This document shows positions 37,950-45,884 of a stretch of DNA of 64,000 bases, in pieces. Under the pieces are notes generated by a model. The model was given only the letters and a program-made list of their open reading frames with translations. It did not search any database and had not been told where the DNA came from. The stretch covers positions 62,001 to 126,000 of the forward strand of contig NZ_RCZB01000005.1 of NCBI RefSeq assembly GCF_006438785.1. Direction: 5' to 3'. Position numbers and translations under genes: made by a program. Source of the DNA: Rhodanobacter glycinis. Its GTDB lineage: Bacteria; Pseudomonadota; Gammaproteobacteria; Xanthomonadales; Rhodanobacteraceae. Position 1 is the first letter of the stretch, and every line of letters starts with the position of its first letter.

Positions 37950-39374
37950 ATGAGCACAGTGGACGCGACAGGGGACGGGCTGGGACAGCGCGCCACCGCA
38001 AGGGTAGTGCTGATCTCGGCGGCGGCGGCGCTGGGCGGCTTCCTGTTCGGATTCGATACCGCGGTGATCAACGGCGCGGTCGACGCGATCCGCGGCAGCT
38101 TCGCGCTGGACGCGGCGCAGACCGGTTTCGCGGTGTCCTGTGCCTTGCTCGGTTCGGCATTGGGCGCCTGGTATGCCGGCATGCTGGCGAACCGCTTCGG
38201 CCGGGTGCGCACCATGCAGGTGGCGGCGGTGTTGCTGGTCGCCAGTGCGCTGGGCTCGGGTCTGGCGTACAGCGTGTGGAGCCTGATCGCCTGGCGGCTG
38301 GTCGGCGGCATTGGTGTCGGCGTGGCCTCGGTGATCGCGCCGACCTATATCGCCGAAGTGTCGCCTGCGTACATCCGTGGCCGACTCGGCTCGATGCAGC
38401 AGCTGGCAATCGTGCTCGGCATCTTCGCGGCGCTGCTCAGCGATGCGTGGCTGGCCGGTGCAGCCGGCGGTTCTTCATTGCCGTCGTGGCTGGGGCTGGC
38501 CGCCTGGCGCTGGATGTTCCTGGCGGCAGTGCTGCCGGCGCTGATCTACGGCACCCTGGTACTGGGCATCCCGGAGTCGCCGCGGTATCTGGTGGCCAAG
38601 GGCCGTCTGGCCGAAGCCCGTGTCGTGCTGCGCAACGTGCTGAACATGCACAGCGAGGCGGCTCTGGATACCAAGCTGAGCGACATCGAAGTCAGCCTTC
38701 GTTCGGAACACCAGCCCCGCCTGAGCGACCTGCGCGGCAAGGCCGCCGGCCTGCTGCCGGTGGTCTGGATCGGCATCCTGCTGTCGGTGTTCCAGCAGTT
38801 CGTTGGCATCAACGTGATCTTCTACTACTCGTCGACCCTGTGGCATTCGGTCGGCTTCAGCGAGGCCGATTCGTTCACGATCACCGTGGTCACCTCGATC
38901 GTCAACGTGCTGGTCACCCTCGTTGCCATCGCGCTGGTCGATCGCATCGGCCGCAAGCCCTTGCTGGTGGTTGGTTCGGCCGGCATGGCGATCACGCTGG
39001 CGATGATGGCCTGGTGCTTCTCGCAGGCCACCGGCAGTGGCGACACGCTGAGCCTTCCCGGCGTTACCGGCATGGTGGCGCTGGTCGCGGCGAATGCCTA
39101 TGTGGTGTTTTTCGGGGTCAGCTGGGGCCCGGTGGTATGGGTGCTGCTGGGCGAGATGTTTCCGAACCGCATCCGCGCCACTGCGCTGGCGGTGGCCGCC
39201 GCGGCGCAGTGGCTGGCGAACTTCGCGATCACCAGCACGTTCCCGGCGCTGGCCGAACTGGGCCTCAGCTTTGCCTACGGCCTGTACGCGGCGTTCGCGT
39301 TGTTGTCGCTGCTGTTCGTGCTGTTTGGTGTGCATGAGACCAGGGGCATCGAGCTGGAGGACATGCGCGCATGA
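37950..39374 (+). CDS. MFS sugar porter family transporter
   Basis: A 474-residue, 12-helix sugar/H+ symporter of the XylE/GalP/GLUT family. Signatures: GGFLFGFDTAVINGA in helix 1, the RFGR loop motif, R-(X)-IGVGVASVIAPTYIAEVSPAYIRGRLGS, PESPRYLVAKGR after helix 6, QQFVGINVIFYYS in helix 7 and GxWGPVVWVLLGEMFPNRIR near helix 10. It probably imports glucose or a related monosaccharide. GGGGAG lies before the start. The LacI gene 39561 follows on the same strand, and a LacI-type operator precedes it, suggesting control by sugar availability. Confidence 0.9.
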   Translation: MSTVDATGDGLGQRATARVVLISAAAALGGFLFGFDTAVINGAVDAIRGSFALDAAQTGFAVSCALLGSALGAWYAGMLANRFGRVRTMQVAAVLLVASALGSGLAYSVWSLIAWRLVGGIGVGVASVIAPTYIAEVSPAYIRGRLGSMQQLAIVLGIFAALLSDAWLAGAAGGSSLPSWLGLAAWRWMFLAAVLPALIYGTLVLGIPESPRYLVAKGRLAEARVVLRNVLNMHSEAALDTKLSDIEVSLRSEHQPRLSDLRGKAAGLLPVVWIGILLSVFQQFVGINVIFYYSSTLWHSVGFSEADSFTITVVTSIVNVLVTLVAIALVDRIGRKPLLVVGSAGMAITLAMMAWCFSQATGSGDTLSLPGVTGMVALVAANAYVVFFGVSWGPVVWVLLGEMFPNRIRATALAVAAAAQWLANFAITSTFPALAELGLSFAYGLYAAFALLSLLFVLFGVHETRGIELEDMRA

Positions 39375-39560
39375 GGACGCTGGAGCACTCCTTTTCCGCC
39401 GGTGCTGCCGGCACGGCGCCGCCCGTCGATTGCCGCTGCGTGGAGCAGCGCCAGGCGCTTTACGACAGGCGCCGTGCAAAGCGGTTAGGATTCGTGATGG
39501 CCGGGCAGTCTCCGGCCGGCGCTACGCTGTCCGATCGGACGCTCCCGGATCAAGCCACCG

Positions 39561-40583
39561 ATGAAGGTAAAAGCCACATCGATCGACATCGCCCATCTGA
39601 CCGGGGTTTCCCAGGCCACGGTGTCACGTGCATTGCGTGGCAGCCCGCTGGTCAATGAGGAAACCCGGCGGCGCATTCAGGCTGCCGCCGAACAGCTCAA
39701 CTACAAGGTCGACAAGAACGCGTCGAACCTGCGCCGGATGCATACAGGCACGCTGGCGCTGCTGTTCTTCGAAGACCCCACCGCCGACGAGTCGCACATC
39801 AACCCGTTCTTCCTGTCGATGCTCGGCTCGATCACCCGCGCCTGCGCGCTGCAGGGTTACGACCTGCTGATCTCGTTTCAGCAGTTCTCGCACGACTGGC
39901 ACGCCGATTTCGCCGACAGCAAGAAAGCCGATGGCCTGATCCTGCTCGGCTACGGCGACTATCTGGCGTATACCGACAAGCTGGAAAAACTGGTCGCCCA
40001 GGGCACCCGCTTCGTGCGCTGGGGCGCGGTGCTGCCGGACCAGCCCGGCGTGTCGATCGGCTGCGACAACTTCCGTGGTGGCCAGGCGGTGGCGGAACAT
40101 CTGCTGGAACGCGGCTGTCGCCGGATCGCCTTCCTCGGCGACGCCTCCAGCCACTATCCGGAATTCTTCGGGCGCTATCGCGGTTACGTCGATGCCTTGC
40201 AGCAAGCCCGCGTGGAGATCGACCCGGCCCTGCAGCAGAACGCCGAAAGCACCGAGCGCTCCGGCTACGAGGCGATGCGCTCGCTGATTACCCGCGAAGT
40301 CGGTTTCGACGCGGTGTTCGCGGCCAGCGACCTGATCGCGATCGGCGCCATGCGGGCGCTCAGCGACCACGGCCTGCGCGTGCCGCAGGACGTTGCGCTG
40401 GCCGGCTTCGACGACATCGCCACCGCCAGCTTCGTCAATCCGCCGCTGACCACCGTGCTGCAGGACACCAAGCAGGCAGGCGAAGTCCTCGTCGACAGCC
40501 TGCTTGGCCTGATCCGCGGCGAGCCGGTCGACAGCGAGGTGCTGCCGGTGAAACTGATGGTGCGGCGCTCAAGCCTGCGCTGA
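39561..40583 (+). CDS. LacI-family transcriptional regulator
   Basis: A 340-residue repressor. The N-terminal LacI helix-turn-helix (IDIAHLTGVSQATVSRALRG, residues 8-27) with the hinge VNEETRRRI is followed by a periplasmic-binding-like effector domain (about 65-335) with DAVFAASDLIAIGAMRAL and VALAGFDDI. The effector is unknown; the gene lies 186 nt downstream of the sugar porter, which it probably controls. It may bind the TGCATACGTATTCA element upstream of the porter, but the LacI protein at 59574 is an equal candidate. Confidence 0.9.
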   Translation: MKVKATSIDIAHLTGVSQATVSRALRGSPLVNEETRRRIQAAAEQLNYKVDKNASNLRRMHTGTLALLFFEDPTADESHINPFFLSMLGSITRACALQGYDLLISFQQFSHDWHADFADSKKADGLILLGYGDYLAYTDKLEKLVAQGTRFVRWGAVLPDQPGVSIGCDNFRGGQAVAEHLLERGCRRIAFLGDASSHYPEFFGRYRGYVDALQQARVEIDPALQQNAESTERSGYEAMRSLITREVGFDAVFAASDLIAIGAMRALSDHGLRVPQDVALAGFDDIATASFVNPPLTTVLQDTKQAGEVLVDSLLGLIRGEPVDSEVLPVKLMVRRSSLR

Positions 40584-40606
40584 TACGAACGCGTTGCCGT
40601 TGAGGT

Positions 40607-40634
40607 GGCCTGCACCAGGTGCCCGCCGCAGGCC
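40607..40634. terminator. Weak hairpin between convergent lacI and lysR genes
   Basis: GGCCTGC and GCAGGCC arms, 7 bp, enclose a 14-nt loop in the 54-nt gap between convergent stop codons. No T-run follows on either strand, so termination is only suggested by position. Confidence 0.3.
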
Positions 40635-40637
40635 GGG

Positions 40638-41552
40638 TCATGCGGGTACTTCCAGGCCCTGGATCAATCGTTTCGCCAGACGCGGCTGGCGGAATTGCTG
40701 CAGCCACCATTCCAGCGCGCGGCCTTCGTGATCGCTGTGCCAGGCGACATAGAGCGTGTTGGGTTCGCGTGGTTCGGTCATGCGCTTCTCCACCAGCAAG
40801 CCATGCTTCAGCAACGCGCCCACCCGTTGTCGCGGCAACCAGCCCACGCCCAGCCCGTCGCGCTGGGCCAGGATCTTGGCGCGCATGCTCGGCAGCGCCA
40901 GCGTGGCCTGGCCACCGAGTACTCCATAAGCGCGGCCGGAGCTGCGCGATGAGTCGGCCACCACCACCGAGCGATGCTGGCTGACCATGTCCTGCGACAC
41001 CGGCTCGGCCGCCTTTGCCAGTGGATGGCGCGCGGCGACGGCGAATACCCACTCCATCGCGCCGAGTTCGAACCAGCGCAGCTTGGGCATCGCCGGCGGC
41101 TCGTTGGTGGCGCCCACCACCAGATCCGCGCGGCCGTCGCGCAACGCCTCCCAGGTGCCGCCGAGTACCTCGTGGGTGATGCGCAGGCGCACGCCCGAAC
41201 GCAGCGCATCGAATGCGTGGATTGCCGGCAACAGCGTCTCGATCTCCAGGATCTCGTCGGTGACGATGTGCAATCGATCCTCCCAACCGCTGGCCACCTG
41301 CTTCACGCGCTGGCCCAGCCGTGCCACGTCCTGAACCAGCCGCGCGGCTTCCCGCGTCAGCAGCTCGCCGGCCGGGGTGAGCTGCAGGCGATAGCGGCGG
41401 CGATCGAACAGCAGCGCGTCGAAACGTGTTTCCAGCTGGCGCGCCGCATGCGAGATCGTCGACGGCGCCTTGCCCAGCCGGGCCGCCGCGCGTGACAGGC
41501 TGCCGCTGTCGCGGATCGCCTCCAGCAGGGCCAGTTCGTCGTCGGACAACAT
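40638..41552 (-). CDS. LysR-family transcriptional regulator
   Basis: A 304-residue regulator with an N-terminal winged helix (LLEAIRDSGSLSRAAARLGKAPSTISHAARQLE, split here: SGSLSRAAARLG and APSTISHAARQLE) and a LysR effector domain from about residue 88. Start 41552 has AAGGAG 6 nt upstream. It is divergent from the SDR gene at 41661 with about 108 nt between, so regulation of that dehydrogenase is likely. It resembles the YhaJ/AaeR-type LysR group that governs aromatic or quinone-responsive SDR genes; this is inference. Confidence 0.88.
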   Translation of the reverse strand: MLSDDELALLEAIRDSGSLSRAAARLGKAPSTISHAARQLETRFDALLFDRRRYRLQLTPAGELLTREAARLVQDVARLGQRVKQVASGWEDRLHIVTDEILEIETLLPAIHAFDALRSGVRLRITHEVLGGTWEALRDGRADLVVGATNEPPAMPKLRWFELGAMEWVFAVAARHPLAKAAEPVSQDMVSQHRSVVVADSSRSSGRAYGVLGGQATLALPSMRAKILAQRDGLGVGWLPRQRVGALLKHGLLVEKRMTEPREPNTLYVAWHSDHEGRALEWWLQQFRQPRLAKRLIQGLEVPA

Positions 41553-41660
41553 GTGCAACTCCTTCGAACGAGTTCGTCGAAACGATGGTACGGCAATCGG
41601 TGCGTCGACGATCAAGCTGGCTCCACTGAAACACCATCACCACCATCACTGGAGCACATC

Positions 41661-42410
41661 ATGAATCGTTTCGAAGGCAAGTCCGTACTCGTCACCGGCG
41701 GCAGCAGCGGCATCGGACTGGCTGCCGCCCAGGCGTTCGCTGCCGAAGGCGCGCGCGTCATCATCACCGGTCGCGACACCGCGGCGCTGGTGCAGGCCAA
41801 GGCCACCCTCGGTGCGCGCTCGATCGCGATCCGCAATGACGCCGGCGCGATCGCCGACGCGAAGGAGCTCGCCGCTGCCCTGGCCAGTCAGGACATCCTG
41901 CTCGACGTCGTCTTCATCAACGCCGGCAGCGCCAGGTTCGCACCGTTCGCCGAGGTCGACGAGGCGATGTGGGAGCAGGGCTTCGGCACCAACGTCAAGG
42001 GCGCCTACTTTCAGTTGCAGGCGCTGTTGCCGCGGCTCAACGCCGGTGCCTCGATCGTGCTGAACGGTTCGATCAATGCACACATCGGCATGCCGAACTC
42101 GTCGGTCTACGCCGCCAGCAAGGCGGCGCTGATTTCGCTGGCGAAGACGCTGTCGGCCGAATTGCTGCCGCGCGGCGTGCGCGTCAACGTGGTCAGCCCG
42201 GGGCCGATCAGCACGCCGCTATACGGCAAGCTGGGTCTGGATGCCGCTGCGCTGGAAACTACCGCTGCGCAGATCCAGTCGCAGGTTCCGCTGGGCCGTT
42301 TCGGCACGCCGCAGGAACTGGCCTCGACCGTGCTGCATCTGGCCGCGCCGGAATCGGCCTTCATCGTCGGCAGCGAGATCGTCGTCGACGGTGGCATGAG
42401 CCAGCTCTGA
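41661..42410 (+). CDS. Short-chain dehydrogenase/reductase
   Basis: A 249-residue classical SDR. The cofactor motif TGGSSGIG is near residue 13, NAG near 88, the catalytic Ser in LNGSINAHIG near 135, and YAASKAAL (catalytic Tyr and Lys) near 152. It ends in VDGG and a short tail. Arg/Asp cofactor discrimination after the GITGRDT strand suggests NADP(H) use. Substrate unknown. GGAG precedes the start by 7-10 nt. The 5' leader includes an accidental CACCAT repeat. A decayed copy of an SDR tail follows directly. Confidence 0.9.
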   Translation: MNRFEGKSVLVTGGSSGIGLAAAQAFAAEGARVIITGRDTAALVQAKATLGARSIAIRNDAGAIADAKELAAALASQDILLDVVFINAGSARFAPFAEVDEAMWEQGFGTNVKGAYFQLQALLPRLNAGASIVLNGSINAHIGMPNSSVYAASKAALISLAKTLSAELLPRGVRVNVVSPGPISTPLYGKLGLDAAALETTAAQIQSQVPLGRFGTPQELASTVLHLAAPESAFIVGSEIVVDGGMSQL

Positions 42411-42411
42411 C

Positions 42412-42554
42412 ACACGCGCCCCTTTACCGCGCGATGGCGACCGCCATCGCGCGCACCAAGGAAATCCCTTGAAGCGCTGTTCCTGGCTTCCGATGCGGCC
42501 GCGTTTGTCACCGGTGCGGAATGGATGGTGGATGGCGGTGCGGCCCAGCTGTAA
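42412..42554 (+). pseudogene. Remnant of a second SDR gene (3' end, frameshifted)
   Basis: Directly after the SDR stop, one frame reads PLYRAMATAIARTKEIP, and after a frame change near 42473 the next frame reads EALFLASDAAAFVTGAEWM then VDGGAAQL and stops. This is the typical C-terminal segment of classical SDRs (fLaSd..s.vtG...vDGG). Nothing of the catalytic or cofactor parts remains. The fragment differs from the intact neighbour's tail, so it comes from a different SDR, not a recent duplication. Confidence 0.75.
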
Positions 42555-42656
42555 GACGGATCAATTTCGATCCAGCGGCGACCGGTTCGTGAAATATGCC
42601 GCTACGGGTCAGGCGCACGATGTCTTCGTCGACCCGAGGCATGGCATTAAATTGAT

Positions 42657-42685
42657 TTGACAGATACAGCCTAGGCAGATAAAGT
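42657..42685 (+). promoter_or_regulatory. Candidate marR promoter with operator inside the spacer
   Basis: A perfect -35 box TTGACA (42657-42662), a 17-nt spacer and TAAAGT (42680-42685) as -10. The operator GATACAGCCTAGGCAGATA (42663-42681) fills the spacer. The same 18-mer core appears inverted at 43187-43204 before the efflux operon. A MarR dimer bound here would occlude RNA polymerase, giving autorepression. Confidence 0.75.
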
Positions 42686-42709
42686 CGCTTCTCCATCGGG
42701 AGACCAAGC

Positions 42710-43168
42710 ATGAAAAAGCCGAAGCCTGACGTCATATCGCAGCTCAGTACGGGCGAGCTGGGTTTTCTGGTCACCGGCGTGCGCAATGCGATCTGGGCGT
42801 CGATTGACAGGGAGCTGCAGCCGCTGGACATTACTACCGCACAGTTCGTAGTGTTCAACAGCATCGCCAAAGGCAAGGGAAGCACCATCGGCGAGTTGTG
42901 CCGGGTGATTGGCTACGACTCGGGGGCGATGACCCGGCTGCTGGACCGGATCGAGAAGAAAGGCCTGGTTCGCCGCGTCGCCAACCCGGACGACCGGCGC
43001 AGCTACCTGATCGAGTTGACGGAGGAAAGCGGGGCGCTGGTACCGCAAGCGCGGCGCCAGGTGCAGAAAGTCTTTGCGGCGTTGCTGAAGGGTTTCAGCG
43101 ATGACGAAGCCACCGCGTTGAAAGCCGCGCTGGAGAAGATCCTGGAGAACGCCGCAAGCGCCATATGA
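42710..43168 (+). CDS. MarR-family transcriptional regulator
   Basis: A 152-residue winged-helix regulator. The recognition region TIGELCRVIGYDSGAMTRLLDRIEKKGLV (shown here in parts: TIGELCRVIGYD, AMTRLLDRIEKKGLV) and the wing RRVANPDDRRSYLIELT are typical MarR. There is one Cys only, so it is not an OhrR-type sensor. It lies 66 nt before a three-gene efflux operon, and both units carry the same palindromic-core operator, so it most likely represses itself and the pump until a phenolic or cationic ligand is bound. Confidence 0.9.
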   Translation: MKKPKPDVISQLSTGELGFLVTGVRNAIWASIDRELQPLDITTAQFVVFNSIAKGKGSTIGELCRVIGYDSGAMTRLLDRIEKKGLVRRVANPDDRRSYLIELTEESGALVPQARRQVQKVFAALLKGFSDDEATALKAALEKILENAASAI

Positions 43169-43186
43169 GTCGTTTGCATGATCATA

Positions 43187-43205
43187 TATCTGCCTAGGCT
43201 GTATT
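43187..43205 (+). promoter_or_regulatory. Operator upstream of the efflux operon, inverted copy
   Basis: TATCTGCCTAGGCTGTATT is the reverse complement of the site in the marR promoter over 18 bases (42664-42681). It lies between marR and the efflux operon, 29 nt before the start codon of the outer-membrane factor. No clear sigma-70 boxes were assigned here. Confidence 0.7.
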
Positions 43206-43233
43206 TACAGGCGTGACATCGAGGATTGCCCAC

Positions 43234-44718
43234 ATGTCGTTGCACCTATTTCGCAAGCACATGACCACGCTGCTGGTGGCGCTGGCGCTGGCCGGCTGCG
43301 CCAGCATGCGCGGCCTGCACACCCACGCCACCGCAGTCGATCCGGACCGGGTGGATGCCGCGCAGAGCCTGTCGAACGTCGCGTTCTCTCCCGCGGCATG
43401 GCCGCACGAGGCGTGGTGGACCGATCTCGGTGACACCCAGCTGGATCGGATCATCGCCGACGCCCTGAGCGGCCAGCCAGGCCTGCGCATCGCCGAGGCG
43501 CGCGTGCGCCAGGCGCAGGCGGTGGCGGGCGTGGTCGGCGCCTCGTTGTATCCGCAAGCCAACGCCAGCCTGAGAAGCACGCGCCAGCGTTTCAGCGAGG
43601 ATGGCACCGTACCGCCGCCGATAGCCGGCAGCTGGCAGACCATCAACGACCTCTCGCTCGGTCTCAATTACGAACTGGATTTCTGGGGCAAAAACCGTGC
43701 GGCGGTGAATGCCGAACTGGACCGCACCCACGCGGCGGAGGTCGACCTGCAGGCCGCGCGGCTGATGCTCGCCACCGCGCTGTCGCGTACCTATCTGCGG
43801 CTGGACCAGGCCTACGCCCAGCGCGATCTGGCGCGGGACACGCTGAAGCAGCGCGAACAGATCCTCGAACTCACGCGCCGCCGCGTCGCCGCGCAGATCG
43901 ACTCGCAACTGGAGCTTACCCAGGCCGAAGCGGCCCTGCCGGCCACGCGCGAGCGCATCGCCGCGCTCGACGAGTCGATCGCGCTGCTCGGCAATCAGCT
44001 TGCCGCGCTGCAAGGCAAGGGGCCGGATGTGGGGCTGGCGATCCGGCGGCCGCAGCTGGCGGCGGTGGGCGCGGTGAGCCTGCCGTCCAGCCTTCCCGCC
44101 GAACTGATCGGCCGGCGCCCCGACGTGGTGGCCGACCGCTGGCGCGTCGAAGCGGCGAGCCAGGACATCGCCGTGGCCAAGGCGCACTTCTATCCCAACA
44201 TCAGCCTGAATGCACTGGTCGGCCTGCAAAGCCTGGGCTTCGACAACTTCCTCGACGCCGGCAGCCGCGTGCTCGGCATCGGCCCGGCGATCTCGCTGCC
44301 GATCTTCGACGGCGGCCGGTTGCGCGGCAACCTCGGCGTGCGCCAGGCCGGCTACGACGCGGCGGTGGAGCACTACAACGCCACCGTGATCGCCGCCGTG
44401 CACGACGTCGTCGACCAGCTGGTATCGCTGCACTGGCTGCAGGAACAGGTGCAACAGCAGGATCAGGCGTTGCAACTCAGCCAGCGCGCGTACGGGCTTG
44501 CGCAGGCGCGCTATCGCAGCGGCCTCGCGAACTACCTGCAGGTACTCAGTGCCGAGACCCAGGTGCTGGCACAGAAGCAGTTGATGATCGCGTCGCAGTC
44601 ACGCCAGCGCGAGCTACGCCTGAACCTGAATCGCGCCCTCGGTGGCAGCTACCGGCCCGTGGCCGTGCCGCCGCCTACCAACGTTGCCCAGACCCGCACT
44701 TCAGGGAGCAAGTCATGA
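43234..44718 (+). CDS. Outer-membrane efflux factor, OprM/NodT family lipoprotein
   Basis: A 494-residue outer-membrane channel of a tripartite pump. The lipobox LALAGC is near residue 23; acylation on Cys would anchor it. The duplicated OEP domain follows, with LNYELDFWGKNRAAV near 155, ARLMLATALSRTYLRL near 182, and the second half with FDGGRLRGNLGVRQAGYD near 375. Length fits the NodT type. GAGGA lies 8 nt before the start. The stop overlaps the start of the adaptor gene (ATGA), so the pump components are translated together. Confidence 0.92.
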   Translation: MSLHLFRKHMTTLLVALALAGCASMRGLHTHATAVDPDRVDAAQSLSNVAFSPAAWPHEAWWTDLGDTQLDRIIADALSGQPGLRIAEARVRQAQAVAGVVGASLYPQANASLRSTRQRFSEDGTVPPPIAGSWQTINDLSLGLNYELDFWGKNRAAVNAELDRTHAAEVDLQAARLMLATALSRTYLRLDQAYAQRDLARDTLKQREQILELTRRRVAAQIDSQLELTQAEAALPATRERIAALDESIALLGNQLAALQGKGPDVGLAIRRPQLAAVGAVSLPSSLPAELIGRRPDVVADRWRVEAASQDIAVAKAHFYPNISLNALVGLQSLGFDNFLDAGSRVLGIGPAISLPIFDGGRLRGNLGVRQAGYDAAVEHYNATVIAAVHDVVDQLVSLHWLQEQVQQQDQALQLSQRAYGLAQARYRSGLANYLQVLSAETQVLAQKQLMIASQSRQRELRLNLNRALGGSYRPVAVPPPTNVAQTRTSGSKS

Positions 44719-45872
44719 ATACCGATTCCTCCGCGCCGTCACCGGCCGCACCCGCGCGCTCGCGTCTCGCCCAGTGGATCGGCCTGGCAGCCGTGCTGCT
44801 GGCGGTGATCGGCGTGGCATGCTGGTGGCTGCTCGCAGGGCAGTATCGCGAAACCACCGAAGACGCTTTCGTCGATGGCAATGTGGTCGCCGTGACCGCG
44901 CAGGTCACCGGTGTGGTCACGGCGATCGGCGCGGACGACACCGACTACGTCCGCGCCGGCAGCCGGTTGGTCAAGCTTGACGACACCGACGCGCGGCTCG
45001 CCCTGTCGCGCGCCGAGGCCCAGCTGGCGCGCAGCGTGCGCCAGGTGCGCGCGCAGTACGCCAACGTCGGCCAGACCCGCGCCAGCGTTCAGCTGCGCGA
45101 GATCGAACTGGCCAAGGCCAGGGCGGATCTCGCCCGCCGGCGCGAACTGGTGGCCGGCGGTGCGATCTCCGGCGAGGAGGTCAAGCACGCCGAGGATGCC
45201 GTGCGCGCCGCCAGCGCCGCGCTCGGCGTGGCCAGCCAGCAACTGGCCGGCAGCAGCGCCCTGATCGGTCGTACCGCGATCGCCGACAACCCGGACGTGC
45301 TGGCCGCCGCCTCGCAGGTGCGCGACGCCTGGATCGCGGTGTATCGCACCAGCGTACCCGCGCCGGTTGCCGGCATGGTGACCCGGCGCAACGTGCAGCT
45401 CGGGCAGAAGATCAATCCGGGCGTATCGCTGATGTCGGTAGTGCCGCTCGACCATTTGTGGGTCAACGCGAACTTCAAGGAATCCCAATTGCGGCACATC
45501 CGCATCGGCCAGAAGGTTGATCTCGTGGCCGACGTGTACGGCGACGACGTGGTCTACCACGGCAGCGTGGTCGGCCAGGAAGCCGGCACCGGCAGCGCGT
45601 TCTCGCTGCTGCCGGCGCAGAACGCTACCGGCAACTGGATCAAGGTGGTGCAGCGCGTGCCGATCCGCATCGCGCTGGATCCGCGACAAGTGGCGAAGCA
45701 TCCGTTGCAACTGGGCCTGTCGATGAAGGTCGTCGTGGCCACGCGCCAACGCGACGGCAGCCGTCTGGTCACGGCGGGCTCGCGCGAGCACGGCTACCGC
45801 ACCGATGTGTTCGCCAACGAGCTGGCCAGCGCGGATGCCGTGGTCGACAAGATCATCGCGGCCAACCAGTAG
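44715..45872 (+). CDS. EmrA-like membrane fusion protein (HlyD family)
   Basis: A 385-residue periplasmic adaptor: one N-terminal transmembrane helix (about residues 20-42), biotinyl-lipoyl half-motifs VTAQVTGVVTAIGADD and AGSRLVKLDDTDAR, a long coiled coil (about 90-180), the second lipoyl half APVAGMVTRRNVQLGQ, then a beta-barrel with LWVNANFKESQL. This is the EmrA pattern. GGGAG precedes the start by 6 nt. Bridges the MFS pump 45885 and the outer-membrane channel. Confidence 0.92.
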   Translation: MNTDSSAPSPAAPARSRLAQWIGLAAVLLAVIGVACWWLLAGQYRETTEDAFVDGNVVAVTAQVTGVVTAIGADDTDYVRAGSRLVKLDDTDARLALSRAEAQLARSVRQVRAQYANVGQTRASVQLREIELAKARADLARRRELVAGGAISGEEVKHAEDAVRAASAALGVASQQLAGSSALIGRTAIADNPDVLAAASQVRDAWIAVYRTSVPAPVAGMVTRRNVQLGQKINPGVSLMSVVPLDHLWVNANFKESQLRHIRIGQKVDLVADVYGDDVVYHGSVVGQEAGTGSAFSLLPAQNATGNWIKVVQRVPIRIALDPRQVAKHPLQLGLSMKVVVATRQRDGSRLVTAGSREHGYRTDVFANELASADAVVDKIIAANQ

Positions 45873-45884
45873 CGAGGCATGACC

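Noticed and set aside
39371..39658. A 95-codon frame starting with an ATGA overlap behind the sugar porter.
   Set aside because: It runs into the lacI gene in another frame, and the sequence is not protein-like. Overlap alone was judged insufficient.
41632..41649. CACCATCACCACCATCAC in the gap before the SDR gene, exactly a six-histidine tag in one frame.
   Set aside because: It is an intergenic (CACCAT) repeat with no fused coding frame or vector sequence around it; the flanking genes are natural. Treated as coincidence, not engineering.
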